Assembly (NCBI GenBank): GCA_944990035.1
Contig: CALYLX010000043.1
Span: 1-64,000 of the forward strand
DNA: 64,000 nucleotides
Reading direction: 5' to 3'
From: Clitopilus passeckerianus
Lineage: Eukaryota > Basidiomycota > Agaricomycetes > Agaricales > Entolomataceae
Shown here: piece after piece, positions 33,550-46,240 of the stretch
Numbering within the stretch: position 1 is the stretch's first letter
Layout of the letters: each line of letters starts with the position of its first letter
The notes under the pieces: generated by a model
Seen by the model: the letters and a program-made list of their open reading frames with translations, nothing else
Told to the model about the DNA's origin: nothing
The model's database searches: none
Program-made: the position numbers and the translations under genes

Positions 33550-35786
33550 ATGCTTTCTACGACCAAGTCCGGTATGTTTTGGTCTTTTATCTCTACGATA
33601 ACGCGTGCTGACTCTCCTAAAGTTTCTTGGTACGCGCGTATAACACTGGAAGAGAGTTCACTTAACTAATATCGCGTCGATATAGTCCCATTTGTGCTAA
33701 AGATGTCCTTTCACGCTCCATCAATGAACACATCGACAGCGGATGCAAAAAATACGTTGTTGACGGCTTCGTACAACCTGTAGCTTTGAAAGCGACACCA
33801 TCTTCCTCTCAGCTTAGTCAAAAACGACTTGCTGCCTCCAGTGGCCCTCCATCTTCACCTCTTGCACCAGTCTTTACGCAAACATTGAAGAGGCCCCATA
33901 CCGCCACTCAATCCTCGTCAAAGCTACTTGATGATGATGAACCTATGTCTCTTCTCGGGAAAGCTTCTATGCCTATAGATTCCAGCAGAAAGCGTACCAA
34001 ACATGCGCATTTCCAAAACGCCGCACCCTTAGCAGAAAGAATGCGACCGGAATCTATTTCCGAATATATCGGACAGCAGCATCTCACTGGCCCAGATTCT
34101 CTGCTTATGAAGACGATTGCTAGTGCAGGCTCAGCAGGCTCCGTTATTTTTTGGGGCCCTCCAGGGTGAGTTAAATTGGCAGCCTGCATTGAAATGGCTA
34201 ATTTAATGCTCTTGTATGCAGCTGTGGTAAGACTACACTCGCTCGTTTGCTTGCACGGCATTCGGAATCGGTGTTCAAAGAACTTAGTGCCACTAACGTC
34301 GGGACCAATGAGGTCCGAGCAGTCATGGAGGAAGCAAAAAATACGTTAGCCCTCACAGGCAGGTCTGTAGTATTTGCCTCACCTCAAGTAGCTGTGCTGA
34401 AACTTTGGGCAGGAAGACAGTTCTTTTCCTAGATGAGGTACACAGGTTCAACAAAGCTCAGCAGGTAATGGGATCATCTATCGATTCGAAACGAGCTTAT
34501 ACTCTAATCCAAGGATATATTTCTTCCCTACGTCGAACAAGGACATATTCAAGTATATCGTCTTTTTTCTCTTTTCATTTCGCATGTCATGTTGAACAAA
34601 GTTAACAGCTGGTTGGGGCTACAACCGAAAACCCATCTTTCAAGCTTACAGGAGCTTTATTAAGTCGATGTCGGTAAGCTGGTCACTCAACCTAACTTAA
34701 GGCATTGAACTGATTGATGTTTGCTTGCCCCAGAGTCTTTGTTCTGGAACGGCTTTCAAATGAGGAGATCCGGACGATCGTCCTCAACGCGGCAATCCAT
34801 CTTGCCTCGGAAGTAGCAGCTTCCCCTGCAACGGATGAGCTGCCTGACCGGCCACTAACACCGCCAGGAAGTTCACAACCAACGTGCCAAGAAACTTCGG
34901 ATGTCACAAATACCAAATTTCCTCAATTAACGGAAAAGATCATCACCACAATTTCTGCCTTGGCGAACGGAGATGCTCGAGTAGCCCTGTCCTTGTTGGA
35001 ATTGGTTATCAAGGCACCTCAGGACACCTCAGAGGATTTGTTGCTGAGCACCCTACGGAGATCAGTCTCAGCATCCTATGATCGCTCGGGAGATAGCCAT
35101 TATGATATGATATCTGCCCTTCATAAAAGTGTGAGGGGAAGTGATGGAACTGCGGCGATGTACTGGCTAGCCAGAATGCTAGTTGCTGGAGAAGACCCGT
35201 TATACGTTGCACGGCGGATGGTAGTCTGTGCCAGTGAGGATATTGGCCTTGCAGATCCTCAGGCACTGCCCCTGGTGAGCTTGCCATCGTCTCTGTCGCC
35301 TCGAGACTTACGTTAGCTAGGCCGTCGCAACACTCCATGCCTGCCAGCAGATAGGCATGCCAGAGTGCCGTATCAATCTTGCACACTTGGTTGCATATCT
35401 GTCAGAAGCACCAAAATCTACACGAGCTTATGAAGCGTATGCCCGGGCCGAAGCAGCAGCCAAACTTGACACGACGATCCCTGTGCCGATGCAGATTCGC
35501 AACGCGCCGACGAAGTTGATGAAAGAACTCGGATATGGTGAAGCGTACAAGTACAACCCAGAATACGCGTAAGTTTGCGAGTTTCCTGTTTTTCGGCCAT
35601 CGTGTGACCAACCCGTTCAGGCATCCCGTCCACAATCCCTATCTCCCTATCCAATTCAGAGGCGAGAAGTTCTTGAAAGATGCTGATGATAAATTGGACA
35701 AGGTATGGGATGAACAAGCACTTATGCAGTGGGAGCTTGAAGTGAACGGAGGGAAGGAATGGGAGGGGCGAGGTTCGCGGAGGTGA
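33550..35786 (+). CDS. MGS1: Mgs1/WRNIP1-type AAA+ ATPase with UBZ finger
   Basis: The protein stabilises stalled replication forks. The N-terminal UBZ4 zinc finger is CPICAKDVLSRSINEHIDSGC in outline (C-C-H-C ligands) and binds ubiquitinated PCNA. It is assembled from exon 33550-33571, a 7-base exon 33623-33629 and the exon from 33686. After a disordered linker come the RarA/Mgs1 start (PLAERMRPESISEYIGQQHL), Walker A GPPGCGKTT (split by an intron), Walker B VLFLDEVHRFN, sensor 1 ATTENPSF and the Arg-finger region ALLSRCR. The C-terminal clamp-loader-like domain has SHYDMISALHKSVRGSD and ASEDIGLADPQALPL, ending at 35786. An acidic and Pro-rich insert (about 34820-34920) interrupts the lid domain. 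Confidence 0.96.
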
Positions 35787-35907
35787 ATCAACGGTCTCGG
35801 TCCGTGCGTGAGACGATGACGGGCGATAGGGACAATGAGACCGACAGCAGCAACGTTTTATTAGAGCGTCTATAATCTTCGATACCATTAACTTTCACGA
35901 TACCGTA

Positions 35908-36991
35908 ATGCCAGCAACGCCTAGGAATTCTTCAAGTTCGCGTCAAACATCTAATGGAAGGTCACCTCTTCGGGTGCTGTTGACTGGTTCGGGTGTAAGT
36001 TTCGACTATTGGCAAAACCGTCGACCGCGATGCTCAAATCATCGCAAGCTTAGCCATTCGCCCAATATACAGAAAACCCATCGTGGTTGGCCGTAGCACC
36101 ACTGCACAATAAGATCTTGCATCCAGAACCCGTCGCCAGTGATGCCGATGCACCTGGATCTGCCCCCTTCACCCCGCGTTCAATTCATGTCTCCGCCTTA
36201 GAGATACCCATCGTATACGAAGAAGTGATCGAGATCGTTCCAAAGCTACATGGACGGCCGCCTGTGATACCCAACGCACCTGATGACTTCCCTCCTCCCC
36301 CACCGTCAGGATTCGACTTCATGTTCCATATTGGCGTCGCTGGTCGAGGACCTCTGCGCATGGAACGTCAGGGCCACAAATTTGGTTATCAGATGAAGGA
36401 CGCGAAAGGCAACTATGCACCTCTCGTTCGACCACACAAAGAATTTGGCCACGGGCCAGATGAACCATCTGCTGAAGAAGTCATGGAACGGATCCGGCTA
36501 GGTGGTCTGGACAGTATGATCGAATCATCGACTACGGACACTTCGAGCAGGCCGACCCGTGGGTTTGGACCTGGCTACGAGAACTTCCCCGAAGAAATCA
36601 CGACTGATATCGACGTAACCCGATTGGTTCACGATCTAAGGAGGAGCGGTGTTGAGGTGAATGGCCTTTGATTTATATCTTTCTCTCCTGACAGACCGTG
36701 ATTGCCTTCTCGTAGCAAATATACTCTTCCATGGATGCAGGGCATTACCTCTCCGACTATATCTATTATTGCTCGCTTGCAGAAGCAAGGCGTCTCGCGA
36801 AACCATACGACAAGAGGAGGAGCCCACAAGTCCTCTTCCTACATTGCCCACCCGTCAACCAGCCTCTGAGCACAGAGGAGGTCACGGATGCCATCAAACG
36901 GATTATCGTATGGGTTTGCAGAGAGATACAGATTGAGGACGAGTCCGACGCGACTGTTGATGTTGTTTCTGTAGCTCCATCGAGGAACTGA
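35908..36991 (+). CDS. Pyroglutamyl-peptidase I-like protein (C15) with Ser at the usual Cys position
   Basis: C15 peptidases remove N-terminal pyroglutamate using a Glu-Cys-His set. Exons are 35908-35994, 36054-36656 and 36716-36991. The fold start is VLLTGSG spliced to PFAQYTENPSWLAV. The core has FMFHIGVAGRGPLRMERQGH (with the Glu of the ER motif) and the C-terminal FLHCPPVNQPLS (His). The motif that normally carries the nucleophile, AGxYxC, reads DAGHYLSDYIYYCSL: the Cys position is Ser, coded TCC at 36752-36754. A disordered Pro-rich insertion lies in the middle (about 36130-36300). The protein may be an inactive relative or have changed chemistry. The second intron is 36657-36715. Confidence 0.85.
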
Positions 36992-37422
36992 GTATTGGAT
37001 ATTTAGCATGCGCATCTATTTTCACGTCTCTTTCTTCTCGGGGATTTGTAGATTTCATGGGGTTCTGGTTATCATTTCATCAGATTCAGCGGACGGTACA
37101 CAATGATTCGCTTCTCTCTCGGTTCATATGGGACTATGGGTTGCCATCTCCTCGCAATTGACTCTCCACGTCTGTTTCCCAATTCAAAGTTTCTTACAAT
37201 CCAAATACCTCGACGCTGAACACGAAGGATTTTGAATAGCATGATGCCCGTCGAAACACGTGCCTCATCTTGAATATCACTTGACCATGATCGCGCGACT
37301 CTTGCTCATCGCGCCCAGCGTCCTTTAAAGCCGAAAAGATTTGTTAGCAGAAAAACTAGCGATGAAGATTTAAAGATGATAAAGCTTAGAAACTTTCTCT
37401 GAAGCACCCATCTCTTGACGAA
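36992..37422 (+). other. Gap between the peptidase-like gene and MET14
   Basis: 431 bases of flanking sequence on the same strand. No gene, RNA or repeat recognised. Confidence 0.45.
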
Positions 37423-38245
37423 ATGGCCACTAATATCACCTTCCACCCTGGTGAGCCCAATCCTACATATCATGGAAATTCTTTCGTCTGATCAAAGCCT
37501 CGTAAAGGATCCGTAACAGCTACTGAAAGAAGCGACTTTCTGCAGCAAAAAGGTGTTACGATCTGGCTGACTGGGCTGAGCGCTAGTGGAAAGGTCGACT
37601 TCATCACCATTGCCACACATCCATGTCTGAACATTACTTCCCTAGTCAACGATTGCATGTGCGTTGGAGCAGCACCTTCTGCATTTGCACAAATTTGTGT
37701 ACCGCTTGGATGGCGACAATATCAGGTTTGGCTTGAACAAGGATCTCGGCTTCGACGAGGCGTCAAGAAATGAAAATATTCGAAGGATCGGCGAGGTCAG
37801 CTTCCTGGTCACCTCTTTACCTTGAGATGGAACTTAAACCGCCCGGCATAGGTTGCAAAACTCTTCACGGATTCATCTTGTATTACAGTGACGGCCTTCA
37901 TCTCGCCTTACATTGCCGATCGTGCTTTGGCAAGGAGTGTGCACGAACAAGCTGGATTGCCCTTCGTTGAAGTCTTTGTGGATGCACCCCTGGAGGTCGT
38001 CGAGCAAAGAGATCCCAAAGGCCTGTACAAGAAGGCACGGGCTGGAGAGATCAAAGGTGAGAGGGTTTATCATTATAAGGAGCTTAGAGTTGATGAAGGA
38101 CTCATCAGAATTCACTGGCATTTCTGCACCATACGAAGCACCCGCCAAACCAGAAATTCATATCAAGACCAACGAAACAGACGTGACTGAAAGCGTGCGC
38201 ATCATCGTAGAATATTTAATCGCACAAAGCTATATTACCGTATAA
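37423..38245 (+). CDS. MET14: Adenylylsulfate (APS) kinase
   Basis: The enzyme phosphorylates APS to PAPS in sulfate assimilation. Exon 1 (37423-37450) encodes MATNITFHP. Exon 2 begins at 37508 and carries [10 protein letters not shown], which splices to S-T-I-A to complete the P-loop GLSASGKS. Next come [18 protein letters not shown], then after an intron [42 protein letters not shown], and after the last intron [12 protein letters not shown]. All known substrate-binding motifs are present. Introns are 37451-37507 and 37594-37645, plus two more before the VAKLF and EFTGIS exons. The length is normal for the fungal enzyme, about 200 residues. Confidence 0.96.
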
Positions 38246-38321
38246 TACATGGTGGATAGACAGACAGAGTTTGATATACCCAAACCAACACATCTTAGAC
38301 CAAATTCTTAACGCCATAGTG

Positions 38322-41036
38322 TCATCGTATAGTTCCCAAACGTGGCCTGAGTCCATCAGTTGTCACGAGAGGGCTTCTAGCAGATTCCGCGGTGGAGTCT
38401 GCACCTTCCCTTTCTTCCTGAATTGTATCTCCCGAAGCCGAATTTAGCACGTCACTCAGGCCAGACTCGATGACCAAAAGCCATTGACTTAGATCTCCCA
38501 TCTTTTCCAACAAAGCTACGTGAGCCCCTTCGGGGGTGGAAAGAGATGAATAATCCAATGGCAGGATGGGAGGACCTAGGGAAGGCCTTGCAGTTGCTAG
38601 GTCTGAAGGTGGGTCTGTCAAGAACCTGCGTGAATCTTGGAGGTCAACACTTTTAGAACTTGAGCCTGTTCTCTCCCTGGGACCAAGCAGACTCGGTGCT
38701 GGGGCGAACGCCTTTGGCGTATACACTGATGCTGAAGGGGAAGGTGGTAATAGGTCGCTCATTCCAAGGCGGTGCTCCGAGGTAAGGGAGGGGATCTAAC
38801 CAGTGCTGTTGTCAGAGGCAATTGTAGAAAAGAGTTTATAATCTCACCTTCAGCACATCTTTCAAGCTTGGGGTTCCAGGCGTATTCTGACTTGTTGCAC
38901 TGTCGCTTCTATTCCTGCTCAGCTTGGCAAATGGTTTGAGGGGTGGGACAAGTGGGGATTGGTCAACGGCAAATCCTTTGCGAGTCGAATATGTCCCAGG
39001 TTGCATTGCGGCCTCGGGAAGTGCAGTGGCGGATCGTGTCCTATGAATCGATGGGAGCGCTGATGAACCTGGAATAGTAGGACGTCGGGATGAATTGTCC
39101 AAGGAGTATGTAGGCTGGTGGGAGCTCGGAGAGCCTGCTAGAGATGAAGTACTCAAATGTGTGGGGGATAGACGGTTATGCATCCTCCGTGGAATTTGAT
39201 CATTTCCTCGAGACGGATCCGATGACCCCCGTATGGAAGGGAACTGGAACGATGATGTGGAGGGGTGGGCGGTTTCCTGGGGAGGAGTTAAGAGGTCGGA
39301 GTCTGGAGCTGCAGCTTGTCCAGTGCTCTCGTTCTTCCTCCGGCTTACGAACTTGGATTGCTTAGAAGAAGTCAGTCCAGACGTGTACTGAAGCACAGAA
39401 GGTGATGTTGTCAGGTGCTCCGTATTCTATGGAAAAGTCAGAAATACGTTCTTTGGGACAAATGGTGCACATACCTCGTAAAGTGGATCGAGCAATCCAT
39501 TCTTAGCTTCCGGCGGTGGTTCAATGTTGCTTGATGCAAGGGGAAGGGGTGGAGGTATCCGAGGCGACGCAGAGGATGTTTCCTCCTCTGGTCGAGAAGT
39601 ATTGGATAGTGACTTCATACGTGCACGACCCCGACTCTTCGGGGGATATACGAAGGTCCCTGGTTTCACCGTGGCCTCTTCCTGAGTTGGCGTTGGTACT
39701 TCCAGCGTGGGTTTTCTGAGCGGAACTCGGTCTTTTGCAGGAGAGGAGGATAGGGAAGGAGGTAATGAGATTGGGGGGCTGGGAGATGCAGAATGGGCGG
39801 CTTGAATAGGAGGAGGAGGCCGTAGTATTTCTTGTTCAGGTTTAGAGTCATCATCAAACAACAGCCGCAAAGACGATGGTAAAGGTGTTGAGGGTGTTGG
39901 CCTGACGGTTGGGTGGATTGGGGTAGAGTCATCTTCAGGGGATTCTGCCCTAGCTTCATGGATGGGTTCTGCGGAGGGGCGGCCTCGCACCGTGTCAAAC
40001 TCCCAGGTATCCCCTTCTTCGAACTCATGAATAGACCTGAAAGGTGTTAGCATAGTTGAAGCTATCGGATTCTACACATACTCCGTATCCTCATCGTCTG
40101 TTTGAGACTTGTCGCTCTTCGTAGATTCATATTGTATGAGCAACTCCTTCAATATAGATACGCCAACTCTCTGTACTGTCTTCGCGATCATCCATTTCGA
40201 CTTCAGGAGTTCATCTGCTGGAAGGCGCTAAATGTTCCGATGAGGAAGTGTCATCTGGACAAGATCGACAACATTACCTCGTTCGGAGACTCCTTCAAGC
40301 ACATGGCCATAAAGTCTCGAAGATCCTTGGTAGCTTCATTCTCTAGAAGTCGGGGCGGCTTGGCCTTCGGTATGTAATCCATTAGTTGTGTGATCTCCAT
40401 GTTCGAATGTGGTGGTGTGCCCTTGACCATCTCGTAGATAAGGATGCCCAAGCTCCAGATGTCTGCCTTCGTGTCATATGCCGGAGTACTTTGTAGGATC
40501 TCCGGGGCCATCCAGTGGGGAGTTCCTGCCAAAGTGTTTCGTTTGCTGGAGGAGGTGGCAAGGAGAGCGGATACGCCAAAGTCACAGAGCATCACCTTGC
40601 CGGATGATGTTATGAGGACGTTGGCAGATTTAATGTCTCTGTGAATGACGGGGACCTTGTGAAGATAGGCAAGCGCTTTGAGAACCTCTCTAACAATAAC
40701 GCCCACGTATCGCTCATCCAAGCACTCGCTCGGCGAAGCTTTCATCAAGGCATGAACGCTACCACCCTGGGCTAGCTCCATGACTATCCACACTCGTGGA
40801 CCATCAAGGTAGCACCCGTAGTATCTGGTGATGTTGGGTGCATCTCGAAGCTGAGAGAGGAGTGCAACCTCCCGCTGGATCTCGTCGACATCGTCGCTCT
40901 TGTCCAAGTCGATTATCTTGAGAGCTACCACATTTCCCGTTGCAACTTGTATTCCCTTGTGTACAGAGCCAAAGCTGCCCTTTCCGATAGCTTCTAGCCG
41001 TTTATAGAGTTGGTGAACGGATGGCTGGGAGGACAT
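38322..41036 (-). CDS. Ste20/GCK-type protein kinase (Nak1/Kic1/MST3-like) with long disordered tail
   Basis: The kinase domain is at the N-terminus. Its motifs are GKGSFGSV (glycine loop), VALKIIDLD (Lys), VIHRDIKSANVLI (catalytic loop), CDFGVSALL (DFG) and GTPHWMAPEIL (activation segment, Thr before the APE motif). The absence of a CRIB domain and the N-terminal kinase place it in the GCK group, resembling GCKIII/Nak1 kinases of the morphogenesis (MOR/RAM) network. After the kinase come helices (MIAKTVQRVGVSILKELLIQ) and SIHEFEEGDTWEFDTVRGRP. A long Pro/Ser-rich tail follows in several exons, and a conserved-looking end (HVALLEKMGDLSQWLLVIES) lies near 38490. The start at 41036 is 110 bases from the divergent eIF2B-gamma start, so the promoter is shared. 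Confidence 0.93.
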
Positions 41037-41146
41037 GACATTGAAGGGTCAATCCACGGTCCGGGTCACGAGGCGGGGATATTGAAGGCACGTGACTGCG
41101 ATTATTACTTCGAGTCAAAAGATTTCGATGCCATGAACATTGTAAC

Positions 41147-43078
41147 ATGGACTTGGAAGGAGAAACAGTTGGCCTCGCAAGGAAGGAATTTGTCGCCGTC
41201 ATATTGGCAGGATTTGGCAACGAGTAAGCTCATTTGTGCAAAAATATACTCCGATAACGACTCAGGATCTGCCAGGCTATTACCATTGACCAGCGATCAT
41301 GGGGATGATGCTTGTCCGAAAGCTCTGCTGCCTGTCGCAAATAAACCGATGGTAGATTATGTGTTAGCTTGGGTGGAACAGTCGGGAATCAAAAGTAGGT
41401 GCTGATTTACGCCAATGATCGGCCTGTGCGGTGAGCAAAGTACTGAGTATGACCACAGATGCCCTCCTCATATGTCCAGCGGTTCATCGACCAGCGATAT
41501 ATCACCATTTACACTCGGAAACATCGTTACTATCCTCAAATCTCCAGGTAGACATACAAACCTTCGACGAGTCTCAAGATAGCAACACTGGGACCTGTAA
41601 TCTGTTGCGTCATTTCGCAGACCGAATATCTGAGGACTTTGTGCTGCTCTCTTGCGACTTTATGCCACCTTCATCTCTTCCCCTGTCAACTCTTTTGAAC
41701 AAGTTTCGCGTTGAGGCTATGTCTTTTGGCTCGATTGCCACTTCATGCTGGTTTACCGGACATCGACCAGAAAAGGGTGCTTTCCCGGAAGACTGGGGCC
41801 CCTCTGTGCGCCCAGTATCGATCGTTTGGGAAGAATCCACCGGGACTCTCCTTCATGTCGATACCCTCGATGACCAGGACAAGAACTCGGAAGAGATAGA
41901 GCTGAGGATGTCTCTACTTTCAAGGTGAATATTCGCGATCTTAGTATGTGTTTAAAAGTCTTAATGACAGGTAGATACCCCCGGGTGAAGCTCTCCACAG
42001 GGCTTGAAGATTCGCATGTCTATGTCTGCAAACGTGTGGTCCTGGACCTATTACGGGAGAAGAAACACATGGACTCTTTCCGCGAGGAATTCTTGCCATG
42101 GTTATTAAAGATCCAGTATCAGAAGACGAGGAGATCAAAATATGCAGAATGTAAGCAAGCCATCGGACTGACCACTTAACTTAGCTAATTTCGGATTCAG
42201 TGCTAATGCCACCGGAAAAGCCACCTGTGCAAGAACTAGCCCTAAATCACTCCTCCACCCTTTCAAAATATGACGGAAAGGAGTGGCCAAAGGACAAGGA
42301 GGACGATGAATCGCAAGAGCACGAGGAACCACAGGAGCCGGAGGACGAGGAGCCTGATTGTGGCGCGTTCACAACCTTCAGAGTTGGTGTCATAATACAC
42401 AGAGCAGCATCTGGATTTGCCATTCGCGTGAACACTATACCCAACTATCTTGAGATGAACCGACGGGTAAGGACTCTCCGACGTTGAGTAATACGCTTGT
42501 TTTAATTCTTTCCGCCAGATCTTATCGCAAACAACATATGTCCTTTCCTCTGACCCCAAGAGTAGGTCTCTAATTGACCATAAAGCTCAGATCTCCACCG
42601 ATTCAATTGTCGGGGACTCGACATCAATATCTGAGCGCACCACGATCAAGAAATCCGTTATAGGGCGCCACTGTATCATAGGGAAAATGGTTAAGCTTGT
42701 TGGGTGCATATTACTCGACCATTGTGTCATTGCCGATGGGTGAGAGACTCGGTATAGCATCTAAGCGTTCCATTCTGACTGATGGTGACTAGTGCCAAAC
42801 TAGATGGTTCCATCCTGGGGACTAACACGAGAGTTGGCGCGAAGGCAGAGCTTCAGAAATGTATAACTCAAGCAGGGTATGAGGTGGATGCAGGAGGTAA
42901 AGCCATCCTTTTGTTTGTATACCTCTACTTTCTGATTGTTCCGCCCTCAGAAACCGTCAAGGGAGAGAAGCTGGATGTGTCAGATTGGACTGCACCTGCT
43001 AGTGATGATGAAGAGGATGACGGCTCGGACGAGGATGAGGAAAGTAAGCATGCAAGCGAGAGCGAAGAGGATGACTAG
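41147..43078 (+). CDS. GCD1: eIF2B subunit gamma (GCD1)
   Basis: This is part of the catalytic subcomplex of the eIF2 guanine nucleotide exchange factor. The N-terminal nucleotidyl-transferase-like domain has FVAVILAGFGN, then across an intron LLPLTSDHGDDACPKALLPV and NKPMVDYVLAWVEQ. The C-terminal left-handed beta-helix has hexapeptide repeats (STSISERTTIKKSVIGRHC, IIGKMVKLVGCILLDHCVI, SILGTNTRVGAKAELQKCI). The end is a strongly acidic tail (SDDEEDDGSDEDEESK). An additional acidic Glu/Pro linker lies at about 42290-42350. Introns follow NE, IK, LSR, YAE, NRR, IADG and AG. The identification rests on domain order and the conserved ACPKALLPVANKPM block. Confidence 0.93.
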
Positions 43079-43199
43079 AAGTTCATTGGTATGCGATACA
43101 TATGTATGTAATGACAAGCAGTAAGGAAACGAAGGAAACAGAAGGCCGAAGTAGGACGGCTTTTGTTCGACTATCAAGATCAGATTGAAACACGCCAGA

Positions 43200-46093
43200 T
43201 CAAGCTTGTCTCTGAGGCATCTGGTTACCCAGGCCTTGTGAGAATCGCCCGCCACGACCACCCCTTGCTCCACCTGAAATGAGAAGAGAAAATCAGAGAG
43301 CATTCATCGATTAGAGACTGGCATAACTTACCTCGAGCGCCCCGTGTGCGCTCACCCCGTCCACGCCTTTCTTGAGTCTGCTCGCCACGTTTATCACCTT
43401 TGGGACCATCAGCCCGGTCACCCCATCCTCCTGAACCTCCCATCTTGATATCAAGGGCTTTCTCGCTTTGATCAACCATAGCAGCGATCTTCTCTGCCAC
43501 TACCTGAGCAAGTTGTTGATTCCGGGAAAGCTCGATGCGATGGAAGACGATGACACCACCGGATTGGTCTAGAGATGCCGAAAGTTCCTCATTCCAGATC
43601 ATTTTGGAAACAATTGAGGTGACGGTGCGAGGGGAAAGAGAGAAGGTTCGTGAAAGGAGGGAGATCGAGAGTGTTTGGTAGTGTGGTGCATATGTGAAAA
43701 GATAAGTGCGCAAGCCCTGTTCTTGTATACGCCTGTACGGGAAATCAGCTACAAAGCGAAAGATAAAATCAATGACGTACTTGGCAAGCATTTCCTTCAC
43801 GGACGTTGCTTCAGGCATCAGACTCCAGATCTTGATGCTCTGGATGAGATCGCGACATCGCTCCCACTCTCCATCCTGCAAAGCCTTGCTAGCTTGCATG
43901 ATATGGTCACGGGTGCTCTCAGGCGGCCCTGTAAAGACTTGACGGTCGGCAAAGTCGAGAAGACGACGGAATGGTTTCGAAATCGCCTTGCGCTTTTGCT
44001 CTTCCGAGTCGATGCTGGCAAGGAGAGGGATCTCAACCAACATGCTTGAGACTAAGAAGGCAGCTTCGAGGAGCTCAGTGTTGATGTGCATGTGGAAAGG
44101 CAGCTGCCTTTGTTTATCGGCCTTCTCTTGTTCGGGAGTGATTTGTTGGAACCTTTGTTGGTGGACACCTTGGGCCAGAAGTTCTTTGACCCGTTGGGTG
44201 GTAAAGATGTCCTGGAGGGTGGCCTGGGCTTCCTTAATCAGACCAGATCGGAAGGCACAGAGACCAAGCTGAACGACGGTCCTATTGTAAAGGATTTGAG
44301 TGGTAACGTCCGCCGAGTGGACCGACTCCTGAAGATGTGACATGAGAAGCATGTCGCGAGCTGTGTAGTAGTCGTTGTGCAAGGCATGATGATAAATGTG
44401 GCTGAGCATCGCTCGTGTTCGGAGAAGAGAGTTGCCAGACTTGTAAAGGTATACACAGAGGGAATGAATAAGAGCAGATGTTGTCTTCTGCGCTGAGAGT
44501 GTCATATTGGGACGGATCTGAGAGCTATCAAGCGAGGATTCCAGTGCCTGGACAACGGGGTCGGGCTTAAGGCAAGTCAGCCATATTCCAGTAGGGTGTA
44601 ATTTATGAATTCCCATACCTTGGAATAAATATGCTCGAGACGCCGCATGACGACCCGGCTAAGGGGTTCGTTCTGTTTCGTCTTCTCATAGAAGGCCTGT
44701 GCACGGCATATGGTCGAGTAAAGGACTTGCTCGTCCTTTAGGCGATCAATATATTCCGTGCCATGAGGGTCGATATTTTGTAGACTGCGAGTGAACTCGT
44801 CGTCGAGGCGGTCAATGAAACTGATGATGCTGCCTCGAATCCGTACAACCTTTCCGTCTGAAGGAGTCCTCTCGATAAGTTCGTCGTAGTCTTCTGTTGT
44901 CTCCTCAATAGAGTAACCGTCCTCTGCGGCGACGATGGAGATAAGCTGATCGACTTCGCGCTGGGCAGCAATCCACAGATCGACAGGCATGTGAGATGTG
45001 ATCGAGGAGTTGTAGTCGAATCTTGAGGAAATCAGAGAAAGGAGTACGCGGATACGCTGGTATGAGGTGACAGAGACTTCCAGGAGCTTCTCTAATGTGC
45101 GAATCTGGTCGGCGCGGTCGGTGTTCTGTAGGTCGGTAAGTAATGGTCCAACCGGAAGAAAAGATTGGTAGGCACTCACCTTTTTACCACGAGCCTCTTG
45201 CACCGCCTGTAGATGCTTGAAGATACCTTCAGTGGTATATTGAACAGTCTTTCCACCCCTTCCGACGGTAGTAAATTGATCGTCTTCAGGCGCGGCACCG
45301 GCTGCAGCAGCTCTTGCAGCAGGGGTGGCAGTAGGCTCGGGGGCAACACGCTCAGTATATTCGCGTTGGAATGCTTCGGGATCCTAAAACAGGTCTGAGT
45401 ATCAGAATCCGGAGGACGTTCAGCATATACATACCTGCTGATATTTCTTGACCTCTTCCTCGTATTCCTTGAACGCCTTCTTCACTTTTGACTTTGTAGC
45501 CGTGAGGGCCTTGGCATTGGTAGCATTCATCTTCTTCTTGGCCTCTTTCTCCTTTGCCTGGGCTTGAGTCAGGGAAGTGTCGAGATTGACAAGAGCCTGG
45601 ATGAAGACAGGTGGAACGGGCTCGGATATGTTCTGTTGTTTCTGGATCATCCGCACGAGCTTATCGAACTCTGTAATAGTATGAGTATTAGGGTTTAATA
45701 ACGTCTGAATACGCAAGGATACGCACCGTTCGAGATGGCCACCCAATCGTTGATTTTGACCGCGTTTTCGATCAGTTTCCCAGTAGCCTTCATCTCGTCC
45801 AACCTCTTCTCAGCAGCACTCTTGATCCTGACACCCTGAGCCTCTTCTTCATCCTCATCCTCATCCCCAGATCCATCTGACATGTCCTCATCACTTTCGC
45901 TCTCGTCCTCAGACTCCGATGAGCTAGTATCACTGTCTCCTGCGGTCTTCAAGAATCGTGACATCGCAACTTTAGCCGTGGTCGACGGGGCCGGTCTGGA
46001 GGGGGCCTCATCCTCTCCGCTGGACATAAGCTCATCCTCGGAGGATTCGGTATCTGAATCAGAGTCTCCTGCTTGTCTGAAGAATCGCGACAT
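43200..46093 (-). CDS. NIP1: eIF3 subunit c (NIP1)
   Basis: eIF3c is a core PCI subunit of eIF3 that contacts eIF1 and eIF5 in the multifactor complex. The start MSRFFRQAGDSDSDTESSED and a second repeat (MSRFLKTAGDSDTSSSES) followed by an acidic run are typical. The body includes DWVAISN, VSVTSYQRIRVLLSLISSRFDY, MPVDLWIAAQREVDQL, RAMLSHIYHHALHNDYYTARD and QILYNRTVVQLGLCAFRSG. The PCI part has LFTYAPHYQTLSISLLSRTF and KMIWNEELSASLDQSGGVIV. The C-terminus is RGG-like (RGERTRGARG, spliced to GARGGRGGRFSQ). A CK2-like acidic N-terminus suggests phosphorylation. Introns lie near 43320, 44620, 45130-45180, 45390-45430 and 45680-45730. Confidence 0.95.
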
Positions 46094-46240
46094 TGTGCTG
46101 TTTTGACGATGAGGACGGCACCGAAGGCGACGAACAGAAATTTACAGTTTCGGTGATGTCCCTTACGTTTCAAACTCCGATGATTTTGAAGAAATAATAA
46201 TTATTGAACAAAATTATCCTATTTTACATTATCCAGAGGT

